This document shows, one piece after another, positions 19,828 to 28,839 of a DNA stretch of 64,000 bases. Position 1 is the first letter of the stretch. Each line of letters opens with the position of its first letter. Below the pieces are notes generated by a model. It was not told the DNA's origin. It saw only the letters and a list, made by a program, of their open reading frames with translations, and ran no database searches. This DNA is from JACVRW01 sp963771715. Its GTDB lineage: Bacteria > Actinomycetota > Thermoleophilia > Solirubrobacterales > Thermoleophilaceae. The position numbers and the translations under genes were made by a program. Where the stretch lies: NCBI GenBank assembly GCA_963771715.1, contig CAVYUQ010000018.1:1-64000 (forward strand), read 5' to 3'.

Positions 19828-20578
19828 GCGCGGACCGCGCGCCGCACCGACGACTCCGGGGTCGATCTCACCGGCATCGACGTCGTCGTCTTCGACAAGG
19901 ACGGGACGCTCATCGACTTCCACGCGATGTGGGGTGGCTGGGCGCGCGAGCTCGGGACGAGGCTCGAGGCGGCCGCCCGGCGGCCGGTGTCGCCGGACGT
20001 GTTCGCGGCGATCGGCTTCGACCCATCGACCGGTCGGGTCGCGGCGGGCGGCCCGCTGGCGATCCTCGACGATGGCCGGCATCGAGGCCGTGGTCGAGAC
20101 CGTCCTCCGTCGCTGGTGCCCCAGCGTCGCCGCCGCCCGACGGGCCACCGAAGCCGCCTGGTTCGTGCCCGATCCCGTCGCCCTCGCAGAACCGCTGGCC
20201 GACCTCCCGATCCTGTTCGGGCGACTCCGCGCCGAGGGCCGGCGGATCGCCGTCGTGACGACCGACGACCGCGCACCGACCGACGCGACGCTGCGCGCCC
20301 TGGGCGTCAGGGCCGCGGTCGAGGCGATGGTCTGCGGCGACGACGGGTTCCCGATGAAGCCGGCACCGGACCCGGTCTTCGCCGTCTGCCAGGCGTTCGC
20401 GACCGAGCCGTCGCGCGTCGCGGTCGTGGGCGACTCGCCGGCCGACGTCGCGATGGCCCGGGCGGCCGGCGCGGGCCGGGTCGTGGGCGTCCTGACGGGC
20501 GTGGGCACCGCCGAGGACCTGGGGGCAGCGGACGTCGTGCTGGCCTCGATCGCCGAGCTCCTGGCCCCGCCGTCCTGA
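19828..20578 (+). CDS. HAD-superfamily hydrolase, phosphoglycolate phosphatase-like, one frameshift
   Basis: HAD motif I is VVFDKDGTLIDF, where the first Asp is the nucleophile. Motif II Thr lies in IAVVTTDDRAPT, the lysine of motif III in PMKPAPDPVFAV, and motif IV in VAVVGDSPADVAMA. An inserted base near 20073 splits the frame: ILDD should read so that MAGIEAVVETVLRRW follows directly. No ATG, GTG or TTG lies in frame between the upstream TAG (19825) and motif I. The true start is therefore lost to an indel or unusual, and 19828 marks only the open frame. It directly follows the transporter ATPase and may process the imported, possibly phosphorylated, compound. Confidence 0.7.
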
Positions 20579-20580
20579 TA

Positions 20581-20600
20581 CCGGCCGCCGCGCCGGCCGG
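20581..20600 (+). terminator. GC-rich hairpin after the HAD gene
   Basis: Bases 20581-20587 pair perfectly with 20594-20600 around a 6-base loop, three bases past the TGA stop. No T-run follows. The rest of the gap to 20733 shows no clear gene. ATATCC near 20656 and TAACGC near 20720 are weak promoter-like sites for the following gene. Confidence 0.35.
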
Positions 20601-20733
20601 CGAACCGCCGCCGACCCCCTCTGGTACCTGTGGGCCATCGCCCCAGAGCGCACATATCCCTACCGTTCCGTGTACGTCCCACGCGGGATGGCGTTCGCCC
20701 TGTCCCGATCCCCCTGAGGTAACGCGGCGGCCC

Positions 20734-23700
20734 ATGGTCCTCGCCGACGAACGACAAGAGAAGAAGGCTCGGAAGCTCGGGTCTTCCGGCGAGCCCGCGC
20801 GGCCCGCCGGGGCCGATCCGGGGGGACCGACCCGGGCCGACGCCCTCGGCCGGATCGCCTCCAAGGTCAGTGGCCGGCGCGACGTTGCCGGGTTGTTCGA
20901 GGACGTCATCGATGAGGCCTTCGGGCTCTTCGGTGTCGATCGTGCCGGCTTGTGGCTCTACGACCGCAGCGCGTCCACCCCGCTCTCCTTGGCGGCGCAT
21001 CGAGGGTTGTCCCCCGAGATCATCTCGGCCATCGAGGCCCTCCCACCCGATGCCCCGACCTCCGGCATGGACGCCCTCCGCCGTGGCCGGGTCCGCGTCC
21101 TGGATCGCGCGATGCGCACGACGACCCCGGACTGCGAGCGGTCTACCGCGCGATCGGCGTCAGGACGGTCTGCTTCGTGCCCCTGGTATTCGGCGAGGAG
21201 CCGCTCGGCCTGCTCGTGCTGTACCACCGCGAGTCCTACGCCTGGACCTCCGACGAGCGTGCGCTGGCTCGAGCGTTCGGCGACCAGATGGCAACCGCCA
21301 TCGGCGGTGCCCGCCTGGCCGAGTCGCGCCGGACCCTGGCCCATCGACTGACCTCGATCGCGGAGCTGACCGGCCGCCTGAGCGTGCTCGACGACCAGGA
21401 GTCCATCGCCTGGGCCATCGTCGCCGAGGCCAAGCGCCTCACCGGCACGACACGATCCGCGTGTACCGGATCGACTACGCCACCGGGATGTGCGAGCCGC
21501 TGGCGTTCGAGGGAACCCTGTTCGGGACGACGACCCCGCCGCTCGAGAGCCTGCGCATCGCGGTCGGGCACGGCCTCACGGGCTGGGTCGCCGAGCACGG
21601 CGAAGCGATCCGACTCGGCGACGCCGCCCGGGATCCGCGCGGCCTGATCGTCGGGAGCACCGCCGAGCCCGAAATCGATGCTGATCGTCCCGATGCTGCA
21701 CCAGGAGAAGGTGCACGGGGTGATCGTGGTGTCGGCCCTCGGTCGCGACCGCTTCGACGCGGACGACGAGGTGACGTTGACGATCTTCGCCGCCGCCGCC
21801 GTGCAGTCGCTCGTCAATGCCGAGCACGTCCAGCGCCTGCACCGCCAGCAGGTCGAGCTGGAGCACCAGCTGGAGGGCCAGCGCCGCCTGCTCGATGTCA
21901 ACGAGCGACTGCTCTCGACGCTCGATCCGGCCGGCGTCCTCGACCTCATCGCCGACTCGCTCAAGGCGATCGTGCCGTACGACTCATTGACCGTGTATCG
22001 CGTCGACCGCGTGGCCGGGGTCCGCCGGGCGACGATCGCCCGCGATCGCTTCGCGGACCAGATCCTCGCGCACGAGAGCCCGCTCGGGTTCGGGGATCAC
22101 GGGCTGGGTCATCGACCATCGCGAAGCCGTCCTGTCCAACGACGCCCATGTCGACGATCGATCGATCCAGATCCCCGGGCACGCCGTTCGAGCCCGAGTC
22201 GATCATCGTCGTCCCCCTGATGGTCAACGGCGAGGCGATCGGGACGCTGAACATCGGGCGGATGGGTGAGCAGGAGGCGCACTTCACCGCGAACGAGTAC
22301 GAGCTCACGAAGCTGTTCGCCGGACAAGCGTCGATCGCGATGCAGAACGCCGAGGCCCACGGCGAGGTCCGGGTCCGCGCCGAACAGGATGCCCTGACCG
22401 GCCTGCGCAACCATGGCTCGTTCCAGCTCGAGCTCGGGGCGTCTGTCGACCTGGGCCGCCCGTTCGCGGTGCTGATGCTCGATCTCGACGACTTCAAGAC
22501 GTTCAACGACACGCTCGGCCACCCGGCGGGCGACGCCCTGCTCGTCGACATCGCGCGGTCGATGGCGTCCGCCACGCGCGAGGGCGATCGCCTGTACCGC
22601 TACGGCGGCGACGAGTTCGCGGCGATCCTGCCCGATGCCGACCGCGTCGTCGCCCATGAGGTGGCTGAGCGGATCCGGCGGATCGTGCGCGCGAGCGCCG
22701 AAGCTGCGGCGGGCGTGAGCCCGGCGTCCCGCCCCGTCGTCACGGTCAGCGCGGGGATCGCCTGCTTCCCCGACGACGGCCGCACCAAGGACGAGCTGGT
22801 CGCGGTGGCTGACCGCGCCCTGTACCTCGTCAAGCAGACCGAGCACGGTCGACCCGACTCGGGCCATGCCGATCCGTACCTCCGGGCGCTCGACGAGACG
22901 GCCCTGGCCCTGCTCGATCACCGCGACCCCGAACGACTCCTGGACGCGATCGTGGGCCGGGCGGCGGCGCTCCTCGGCACGCCGCACGGGTACATCTACC
23001 TCCGCGAGCCTGGCAACGATGAGATCGTGGTTCGCGTGGCGACCGGCCTCTTCCAGGGGTACCTCGGTCACCAGATGGCGCTCGGCGAGGGGCTGGGCGG
23101 CCGGATCGCCGACACCGGACAGCCCATGGCCATCGACGACTACGACAGCTGGGACGGCCGCTCCTCCACGTTGCCGAGCGGGGTCTTCGGGTCGGTCGTC
23201 GGGGTCCCGCTCACCTCCGGCGAGCGCGTGGTCGGCGTCCTTGGCCTGGCCTCGGGGCACGCGCAGCGGCGCTGGGACCGCAAGGACATCGACGCCCTTA
23301 CCAGCTTCGGGAAGCTGGCGTCGATCGCGATCGACAATGCGCGGCTCATCGACGTCGCGAAACGGGGTGCCCTGTACGACCCGACGACGGGGCTCCCGAA
23401 CCGCGAGCTCCTCGCCGACCGGATCTCGCACGCCCTCGCCGGTCACCGCGTGGACGACACCGAATCGATCGCGGTCGTGCTGCTGGGGCTCGACCGGTTC
23501 AAGGTCATCAACGAGAGCCTCGGCCACGCGATCGGCGACCAGCTGCTGGTCGCCGTCGGCCAGCGCCTCGTCCATGGCCTGCGCCCCGGCGACACGGTCG
23601 CCCGCGTCGGGGGCGACGAGTTCGGGATCATCTTCGACCCGGTCGAGGACGGGGAGGAGGCGCGCCGGATCGCGGACCGGATCGTCAGCGAGCTGCGGGC

Positions 23701-24699
23701 GCCGTTCCCGCTCAACGGCCGCGACTGGTTCGTCAGCGCTTCGATGGGCATCGCGCTGGCCCAGCCGGGTCGTGCCACGCCGGAGGAGCTGCTGCGCGAG
23801 GCGGAGATCGCGATGGTCCGGGCAAAGGGCGATGCGACCCAGCGCCACGCGCTCTTCGAGCCGTCGATGAGCGCCCAGACCCTGGAGCGGGTCGAGCTCG
23901 AGAGCGACCTGCGGCTCGCGCTGGAGCGCAACGAGCTTCGGGTGCACTACCAGCCCATCGTCACGCTCGGAAGCGCCGAGATCGTCGGGTTCGAGGCGCT
24001 CGTCCGCTGGCAGCACCCGACGCGCGGCCTCGTGGCGCCGCTTGCCTTCATCCCGCTGGCCGAGGAGACCGGCCTGATCGTGCCCGTCGGCAAGTGGGTC
24101 CTCGAGACGGCCTGCCGGCAGGCCGCCAAGTGGCACGCCAGCCAGGCCGACCCCGACCGCAGTCGCTCTTCGTGTCGGTCAACCTGTCGGCGCGCGAGTT
24201 CATGCAGGCCGACCTGCTCGAGGACGTCGCGGCGATCCTGGCGGACGCGGGCATCGATGCGCGGCGCCCTGGAGCTCGAGATCACCGAGAGCGTGCTGAT
24301 GGACCAGTCCGAGGCCGGCATCCGGACGCTCCGCCGCCTGCGCGCCCTGGGGGTGCGCCTCGTGCTCGACGACTTCGGGACGGGCTACTCGTCCCTGTCG
24401 TACCTCAAGCACCTGCCGCTCGACCTGATCAAGATCGACCGCTCGTTCGTGGCCGGCATCGAGGAGAACGCCGACCGCTCGATCGTCGAAGCCGTCGTCG
24501 CGCTCGCCCACGGCCTGGGCATCGGGGTCGTCGCCGAGGGCATCGAGACCAAGCGCCAGGCCGAGCGCCTGCTCGAGCTTGGCTGCGACCTCGGCCAGGG
24601 CTACCTGTTCAGCCGGCCCGTGGCCGGCCGCACCGTGCCGGCCGGTTGCTGCGGTCCCGCTGCTACCGCCTGCCGCCGGGGCTGCGCCGCGCCGGTTGA
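20734..24699 (+). CDS. Multidomain c-di-GMP enzyme: four GAF, two GGDEF, one EAL, several frameshifts
   Basis: After repair this is a protein of about 1320 residues. GAF-like sensor domains occupy roughly residues 40-190, 200-370 and 385-540. A first GGDEF domain at 550-700 has YGGDEF preceded by REGD, an allosteric RxxD site. A fourth GAF lies at 715-870, and a second GGDEF at 880-1030 has VGGDEF preceded by RPGD. An EAL domain at 1060-1300 has GFEALVRW, ELEITESVLM, LDDFGTGYSSLSYL and VVAEGIE. All signature residues for synthesis and breakdown of c-di-GMP are kept. Frame changes lie near 21135, 21450, 21680, 22095, 22180, 24160, 24265 and 24630. No membrane segment or signal is visible, so it is probably cytosolic. 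The start is ATG 20734. Confidence 0.85.
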
Positions 24700-24705
24700 C
24701 GGCGG

Positions 24706-25437
24706 TCAGTCGCGACCGCCGAAGATCCGCAGGAAGAACAGGAACAGGTTCACGAAGTCCAGGTAGAGGTGGAGCGCACCGATGACGGCGGCCTTCTCCA
24801 TCGACCCCGTCTGGATGGCGAGATCGCCGTTCTGGATTCGCTGCACGTCGTAGGCGGTCAGCGCGGTGAAGATCACGACCCCGACGATCGAGATGATCCA
24901 GCCCAGGGCGCCGCTCGCGAGAAAGACGTTGAGCACCGAGGCGACGATCAGGCCGATCAGGCCCATGAACAGGATGCCGCCGAGGCCCGCCAGCGAGCGC
25001 TTGGTGACGTGGCCATAGATCGCCGCCGCGCCGAACATCGCGGACGCTGACAGGAACGCGGTCACGACCGACGCGCCGGTGAAGCCCGACACGATCAGCC
25101 CGATCGTCAGGCCGAGCGTCGCGGCGTAGACGAAGAAGAGGCCCAGCGCGACGGTTGCGCTGATCCGATTGATGCCCCAACTGATCACGACCACCAGCGC
25201 GAGCTGGGCGATGATCAGCACGAGGAAGTTGTCGGCCGCGAAGCCGAGGAGCCGTTCGTTCGACTGGACGAAGAACGCGACACCGGCGCTGACGATCAGC
25301 CCGGCGAACATCCAGACGAAGGCCTGGGTGAGGAACGCCTGCGCCAGCCGTGCGTCCGGCTTGACGCCGAGGGCCGCCGCGGTGGCGCCAGCCCCCTCCG
25401 GGGTGGCATAGGGGTTGGAGACGCGCTGGTCACTCAT
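24706..25437 (-). CDS. Bax inhibitor-1/YccA-family membrane protein
   Basis: A 243-residue intact protein with seven hydrophobic spans from about residue 30 to 235. Features are FLTQAFVWMFAGLIVSAGVA, the family segment ALTAYDVQRIQ near residue 195, and GALHLYLDFVNLFLFFLRIF at the end with the typical C-terminal Phe-Gly-Gly-Arg-Asp. In characterised members this fold forms a pH-sensitive calcium leak. GAGGAG lies 11 bases before the ATG. It converges with the c-di-GMP gene and is followed upstream by the MIP18 gene on the same strand. Confidence 0.92.
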   Translation of the reverse strand: MSDQRVSNPYATPEGAGATAAALGVKPDARLAQAFLTQAFVWMFAGLIVSAGVAFFVQSNERLLGFAADNFLVLIIAQLALVVVISWGINRISATVALGLFFVYAATLGLTIGLIVSGFTGASVVTAFLSASAMFGAAAIYGHVTKRSLAGLGGILFMGLIGLIVASVLNVFLASGALGWIISIVGVVIFTALTAYDVQRIQNGDLAIQTGSMEKAAVIGALHLYLDFVNLFLFFLRIFGGRD

Positions 25438-25473
25438 GGTTCGTCGTACTCCTCATGCGCGCTGGGTGACGGC

Positions 25474-25851
25474 TCACCACATCAGGCCGGCATCGCGCGG
25501 GTCCCACCGCTCGGCCAGCAAGGTCACCTTGACGTCGTGTTCCACGACCGACTCGGCCTGCTCCTTGACCTGCGCGATCATCGAGCCGGCATACGGGCAG
25601 AACGGCGTCGTCAGGATCATCTTGACCTCGGTCGAGTCGGGGCCAAGCAGGATCTGCTTGATGAGCGCGAGCTCGACCACGTTCATGCCGATCTCGGGGT
25701 CCACGACGGCGCGGAGCGCGTCGAGGATGGCGAGCTCGGTGGCGCGCCGCTCGGGATCGAACGCGGCAGCCGTCCGCGGCGGGAGCGTCGGCGCTCGAAG
25801 GCGTGCCGTGGCCGTGGCCGTGGTGTCGTCAGAGGTGGTCGTATCGGTCAT
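25474..25851 (-). CDS. MIP18/DUF59-family metal-sulfur cluster assembly factor
   Basis: A 125-residue protein with the DUF59 core ELAILDALRAVVDPEIGMNV and the cysteine segment TTPFCPYAGSMI. SufT and MIP18 proteins of this type assist Fe-S cluster maturation. Its frame opens earlier, but I place the start at ATG 25851: GGAGAG lies 9 bases upstream, and the extra residues resemble nothing. The first 45 residues are Thr/Ala-rich and probably disordered. It lies about 36 bases upstream of the Bax-inhibitor gene and may share its transcript. Confidence 0.85.
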   Translation of the reverse strand: MTDTTTSDDTTATATARLRAPTLPPRTAAAFDPERRATELAILDALRAVVDPEIGMNVVELALIKQILLGPDSTEVKMILTTPFCPYAGSMIAQVKEQAESVVEHDVKVTLLAERWDPRDAGLMW

Positions 25852-26043
25852 GCGTGGGGTCTCTCCGGGTCGTACGTGCAAAGAGCGTACCACCGAGCCC
25901 GCTCGAGCCCCGCACATCCGTTCGTACGGGTCGGCCTCGGGTCACGGTGAGTGACCGATCCTGGATGAACGTGCACGACTGATCACGAAGTCGACCGCCA
26001 TGGCAGGAACTCGCACCGAGCGGTGCACACTCGTCACGGACCG

Positions 26044-26433
26044 TCACTCGCAGTGACGCGTGACCCGGACCGGGGCCGTGCGCGACGCCCGCCGTTCAGC
26101 TCGTGGCCGGCTCCGGCTGCGAGGCTTGATGACGACGCCGGGCACCCGGTACTGGGCCGGCAGGGCGGCCGCCTCATCCTCGGTGTAGCCCGGGCCGATG
26201 AGCGAGCCGTCCGGTTCGAAGAAGTCCACGTACCGCTCGCGGTTGGCCGCAGCGAACGTGAAGGCGGCGGCCACACCTACCGTCCGCAGCTCGGGATGGT
26301 CGGTGAGGATGCGCGTGAGGTCGTAGCCGTTCGAACGCAGCTCCAACAGCTGCCGGACGGTGAGCCGCGACCCGTAGCAGAACGGCTCGCCGTTCATGAC
26401 GAGCGGGTCCCGCTGGACCCACTTGATGGTCAT
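26044..26433 (-). CDS. DUF433 domain protein
   Basis: A 129-residue protein. The first 75 residues match the DUF433 pattern: a beta-hairpin start with DPLVMNGEPFCYGSRLTV, then RQLLELRSNGYDLTRIL and a following helix. That domain is a small winged-helix-like fold often found as the antitoxin-like partner of PIN-type proteins. The C-terminal 25 residues are Arg-rich. It is 4 bases downstream of the 26438 gene on the same strand, so the two are probably co-translated. No PIN-like partner is seen next to it. Confidence 0.65.
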   Translation of the reverse strand: MTIKWVQRDPLVMNGEPFCYGSRLTVRQLLELRSNGYDLTRILTDHPELRTVGVAAAFTFAAANRERYVDFFEPDGSLIGPGYTEDEAAALPAQYRVPGVVIKPRSRSRPRAERRASRTAPVRVTRHCE

Positions 26434-26437
26434 CGGC

Positions 26438-26920
26438 TCAGCCGCCCTTGTAGATGAACTGGAGGAGCGGGTTCCGCTTGCGCGCGTCGCCTGCGAGACG
26501 TCGGTGCCACTTGTACTGGGCGATGGCGGCGTCGATCGCCGCGTCCGCGGCCTCGGCGGTCGGTGGCGCAGAAGCGCCCGCGATCGCGGCGCGCAGGCCC
26601 TCGCACAGGTTGATCAGGTCATCGAGCGGGACGCGCTTGCGGCGATACACGGGTGACGTCCAGTCGGCGTACTCACCGGCGACCTCCGGGCGATCCTCGG
26701 CGACCGAGGTCGCGATCCGCTCGGCAAGCAGCTCGGCATCCCGCAGGCGCTGGCGAAGGCCGATCTCGTCGTAGCGCTCGCGCAGCGTGGGGTCGCGGTC
26801 GATCGCCACGGCCAGGGCCCGGGCGGCAAGCTGCGGGCCGCTGTCGCGGATGTGCCGGGCGATGTCGGCCCACGCCGTCCTCGCGTCGCGCGGCGGAAGG
26901 CCAAGGCTTGGGTGGCTCAC
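26438..26920 (-). CDS. Hypothetical helical protein
   Basis: A 160-residue, mostly alpha-helical and charged protein with no signal or membrane span. A longer reading from 27358 exists, but GTG 26920 is chosen because TAGACT (26933-26928) sits 7 bases upstream, giving a leaderless start. Notable segments are PQLAARALAVAIDRDP and, near the end, AIAQYKWHRRLAGDARKRNP. It is coupled to the DUF433 gene downstream. I do not recognise the family. Confidence 0.7.
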   Translation of the reverse strand: MSHPSLGLPPRDARTAWADIARHIRDSGPQLAARALAVAIDRDPTLRERYDEIGLRQRLRDAELLAERIATSVAEDRPEVAGEYADWTSPVYRRKRVPLDDLINLCEGLRAAIAGASAPPTAEAADAAIDAAIAQYKWHRRLAGDARKRNPLLQFIYKGG

Positions 26921-27001
26921 GGACCGGAGTCTAGCGCCCGCCCCGAGGCGGTGCCACGCAGTCGGCGTCGAGGGCGACCGGGACCGGGCTACGATGCGTC
27001 C
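26921..27001. promoter_or_regulatory. Divergent leaderless promoter pair
   Basis: On the minus strand TAGACT at 26933-26928 is followed by 7 bases and GTG 26920. On the plus strand TACGAT at 26990-26995 is followed by 6 bases and GTG 27002. The arrangement repeats that seen at 6076-6124 and 32983-33065. No -35 element or operator is obvious in the 81-base gap. Confidence 0.55.
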
Positions 27002-27493
27002 GTGACCGACACGCGACCGACCCCCGACCCGGACGGAGGCGAGCGACGGCTGGCCCGCCCGCCGTCGGAGCGGTTCGCCCGCGAGGACCAGCCACCGACC
27101 GAGGTGTCCGAGCCGGCCGAGCGCGCCTCGCCCGCCCGCGGGGTCGCGTACGGGGCCACGGTCGCGATCATCGGCGCCGCGATCATCGTCGCGCTCGGCG
27201 GCCCGATGGCGGTCTCCGCAGGGTTGCTGGTCGCGGCCGCGGTCCTCGGCTACGGGGTCGGGCTCGGAACGGTCATGGGCGCAGCGGAGACGCTGTCGGG
27301 TCGGGCGCGGCCGTTGGTCGCCGCGTCGCTTGCCGGTGCCGGGACCCTGTTCGCGCAAGTCGGGCTGTGGCTGTATGCCATGGCGATCGGCGGCGTCCTG
27401 CCACCCATCGACTACCTGGCCCAGACGTTCGGTCCGCTCGTGCCGCTGGAGGTGGTCGTCGCGGGCGCCGTCGCGTGGTGGCGCGCCCGGTGA
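27002..27493 (+). CDS. Small integral membrane protein of unknown function
   Basis: A 163-residue protein with a 45-residue charged, Pro/Arg-rich cytoplasmic lead. Four hydrophobic spans follow: YGATVAIIGAAIIVALGG, AVSAGLLVAAAVLGYGVGLG, LAGAGTLFAQVGLWLYAMA and PLEVVVAGAVAWW. GTG 27002 is preferred over earlier in-frame starts because of the TACGAT box 6 bases upstream. Its stop overlaps the acetyltransferase start as GTGA. The family is not recognised. Confidence 0.75.
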   Translation: MTDTRPTPDPDGGERRLARPPSERFAREDQPPTEVSEPAERASPARGVAYGATVAIIGAAIIVALGGPMAVSAGLLVAAAVLGYGVGLGTVMGAAETLSGRARPLVAASLAGAGTLFAQVGLWLYAMAIGGVLPPIDYLAQTFGPLVPLEVVVAGAVAWWRAR

Positions 27494-28080
27494 CGCTGGA
27501 CGGGGGCCCTGACGACAGCCGCGACCGGGGTGACATCACGGATCTCACGTTCCGCCGCCCGACGGCGGCCGACCACCCGCGCCTGGTGGACGTGATCGAC
27601 GACTGGTGGGGCGACCGTCGCGTGCGCCAGCTGCTGCCGCGCCTCTGGCTCGAACACTTCAGCGGCACGTCCTGGATCGTCGAAGGGGCGGACGGGAAGG
27701 TCGCCGGCTTCGTGGTCGCCTTCACGAGCCAGGACGATCCGGCCACGGGCTACGTCCACATGATCGCCGCCGAGCCGAACCGCCGGCGCCGCGGGCTGGG
27801 CCGGGCGCTGTACGAACGTGCCTTCGCCGACCTGGCCGGCCGCGGGGCGCGCCGCGTGCTCGCCGTCACGTGGCCGGGCAACCGGATCTCGATCGCGTTC
27901 CACCGGGCGCTCGGCTTTGACATCGACGACGGACCGGGCACGCAACGCCTCTACGGCACGCCCGCCCACCCCGACCACGACGGTCCGGGCGAGGATCGCG
28001 TCGTGTTCGCCCGGGACCTGGAGCACCGAGCGCCGCGGGATGCGCCCGGAGCGGGAACCGACGACGACCCGGCGGTGTAA
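27490..28080 (+). CDS. GNAT-family N-acetyltransferase
   Basis: A 196-residue protein with an N-terminal TFRRPTAADHPRLVDVI, typical of GNAT strand 1 and helix 1. The acetyl-CoA loop is in MIAAEPNRRRRGLGRALY, and FHRALGFDIDD is the motif B region. The last 30 residues are Asp/Pro-rich and probably disordered. The GTG start overlaps the preceding stop. The acyl acceptor is unknown. Confidence 0.85.
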   Translation: MTLDGGPDDSRDRGDITDLTFRRPTAADHPRLVDVIDDWWGDRRVRQLLPRLWLEHFSGTSWIVEGADGKVAGFVVAFTSQDDPATGYVHMIAAEPNRRRRGLGRALYERAFADLAGRGARRVLAVTWPGNRISIAFHRALGFDIDDGPGTQRLYGTPAHPDHDGPGEDRVVFARDLEHRAPRDAPGAGTDDDPAV

Positions 28081-28132
28081 GTGGGTCATTCCGGACGAGT
28101 TGTCTCGTCCCACGCCCTAGGAGGAGCCGACG

Positions 28133-28839
28133 ATGATCCGCCGATCCGCCGCCGCGCTGGCGGCGCTTGCCCTGCTGTTGACCCTGACCGTTCCGGTGCT
28201 CGCCGGCGGTTGGGCCGAAATCGTCGCCGATGCGCAGACGACCGAGACGCCCCCGGTCGAGGGCCAGCCGATCGACATCGGCTTCCTGGTCCTCCAGCAC
28301 GGTGAGACACCGGCCGGCTGGGAGACGGCCACGGTCCACTTCACGAACGCCTCGACGGGCAAGACCATGGACGTCGTCGCCAGGAACGACCGACCGGACG
28401 GTCACTTCGTGGCCACGGCCACGCTCCCCGAGGCGGGCTTCTGGAGCTGGCAGGTCACGCTCCAGGATCTGCAGAGCCAGCACCTGCCGGTCGCGCTCAC
28501 CGTGCGGACCGCGGCCGGCGAAGTGCCCGGCTACGACCCGGCCATGGCCGGCAACCAGGCTTCCGCGATCACCCGGCTCGAGGGGATGATCCGCGCCGAG
28601 CAGGTCAGGACCGATGACCTGACGGCGAACGTGACGGCCCTGGCCGGCGAGCGCGATTCGCTGGCCGCGCGCCTGGCGACCGCCGAGGGTGCCGCTGGTG
28701 CCCCATCCTCGCCGTCCTCCTCCTGGCGATCCTTGCCGGCGCCACGGCCGGATTCGCGATGACGTGGCTCGCCGGCCGTCCCGGCCCGAGCGTCAAGGCC
28801 ATCCCCGCTACTGCCCCGCGAGAAGTCGACCCGGCGTGA
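28133..28839 (+). CDS. Exported protein: YtkA/FixH-like beta domain, coiled coil and C-terminal membrane anchor, one frameshift
   Basis: Starts at ATG 28133 behind AGGAGGAG. A signal peptide (residues 1-24) is followed by a beta-rich domain with PVEGQPIDIGFLVLQHGETP and EAGFWSWQVTLQDL, resembling YtkA/FixH domains. A helical stretch with heptad character then runs from about residue 140 to 185. Past an indel near 28700 the next frame reads ILAVLLLAILAGATAGFAM, a membrane span, then a short tail and TGA at 28837-28839. The repaired length is about 235 residues. It would be an extracytoplasmic protein anchored by its C-terminus. It overlaps the convergent DUF885 gene end by about 32 bases. Confidence 0.7.

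Noticed and set aside
6900..24700. Programmed ribosomal frameshifting to explain the split genes
   Set aside because: The shifts are too many, occur in unrelated families that never use recoding, and lack slippery sites with downstream structures.
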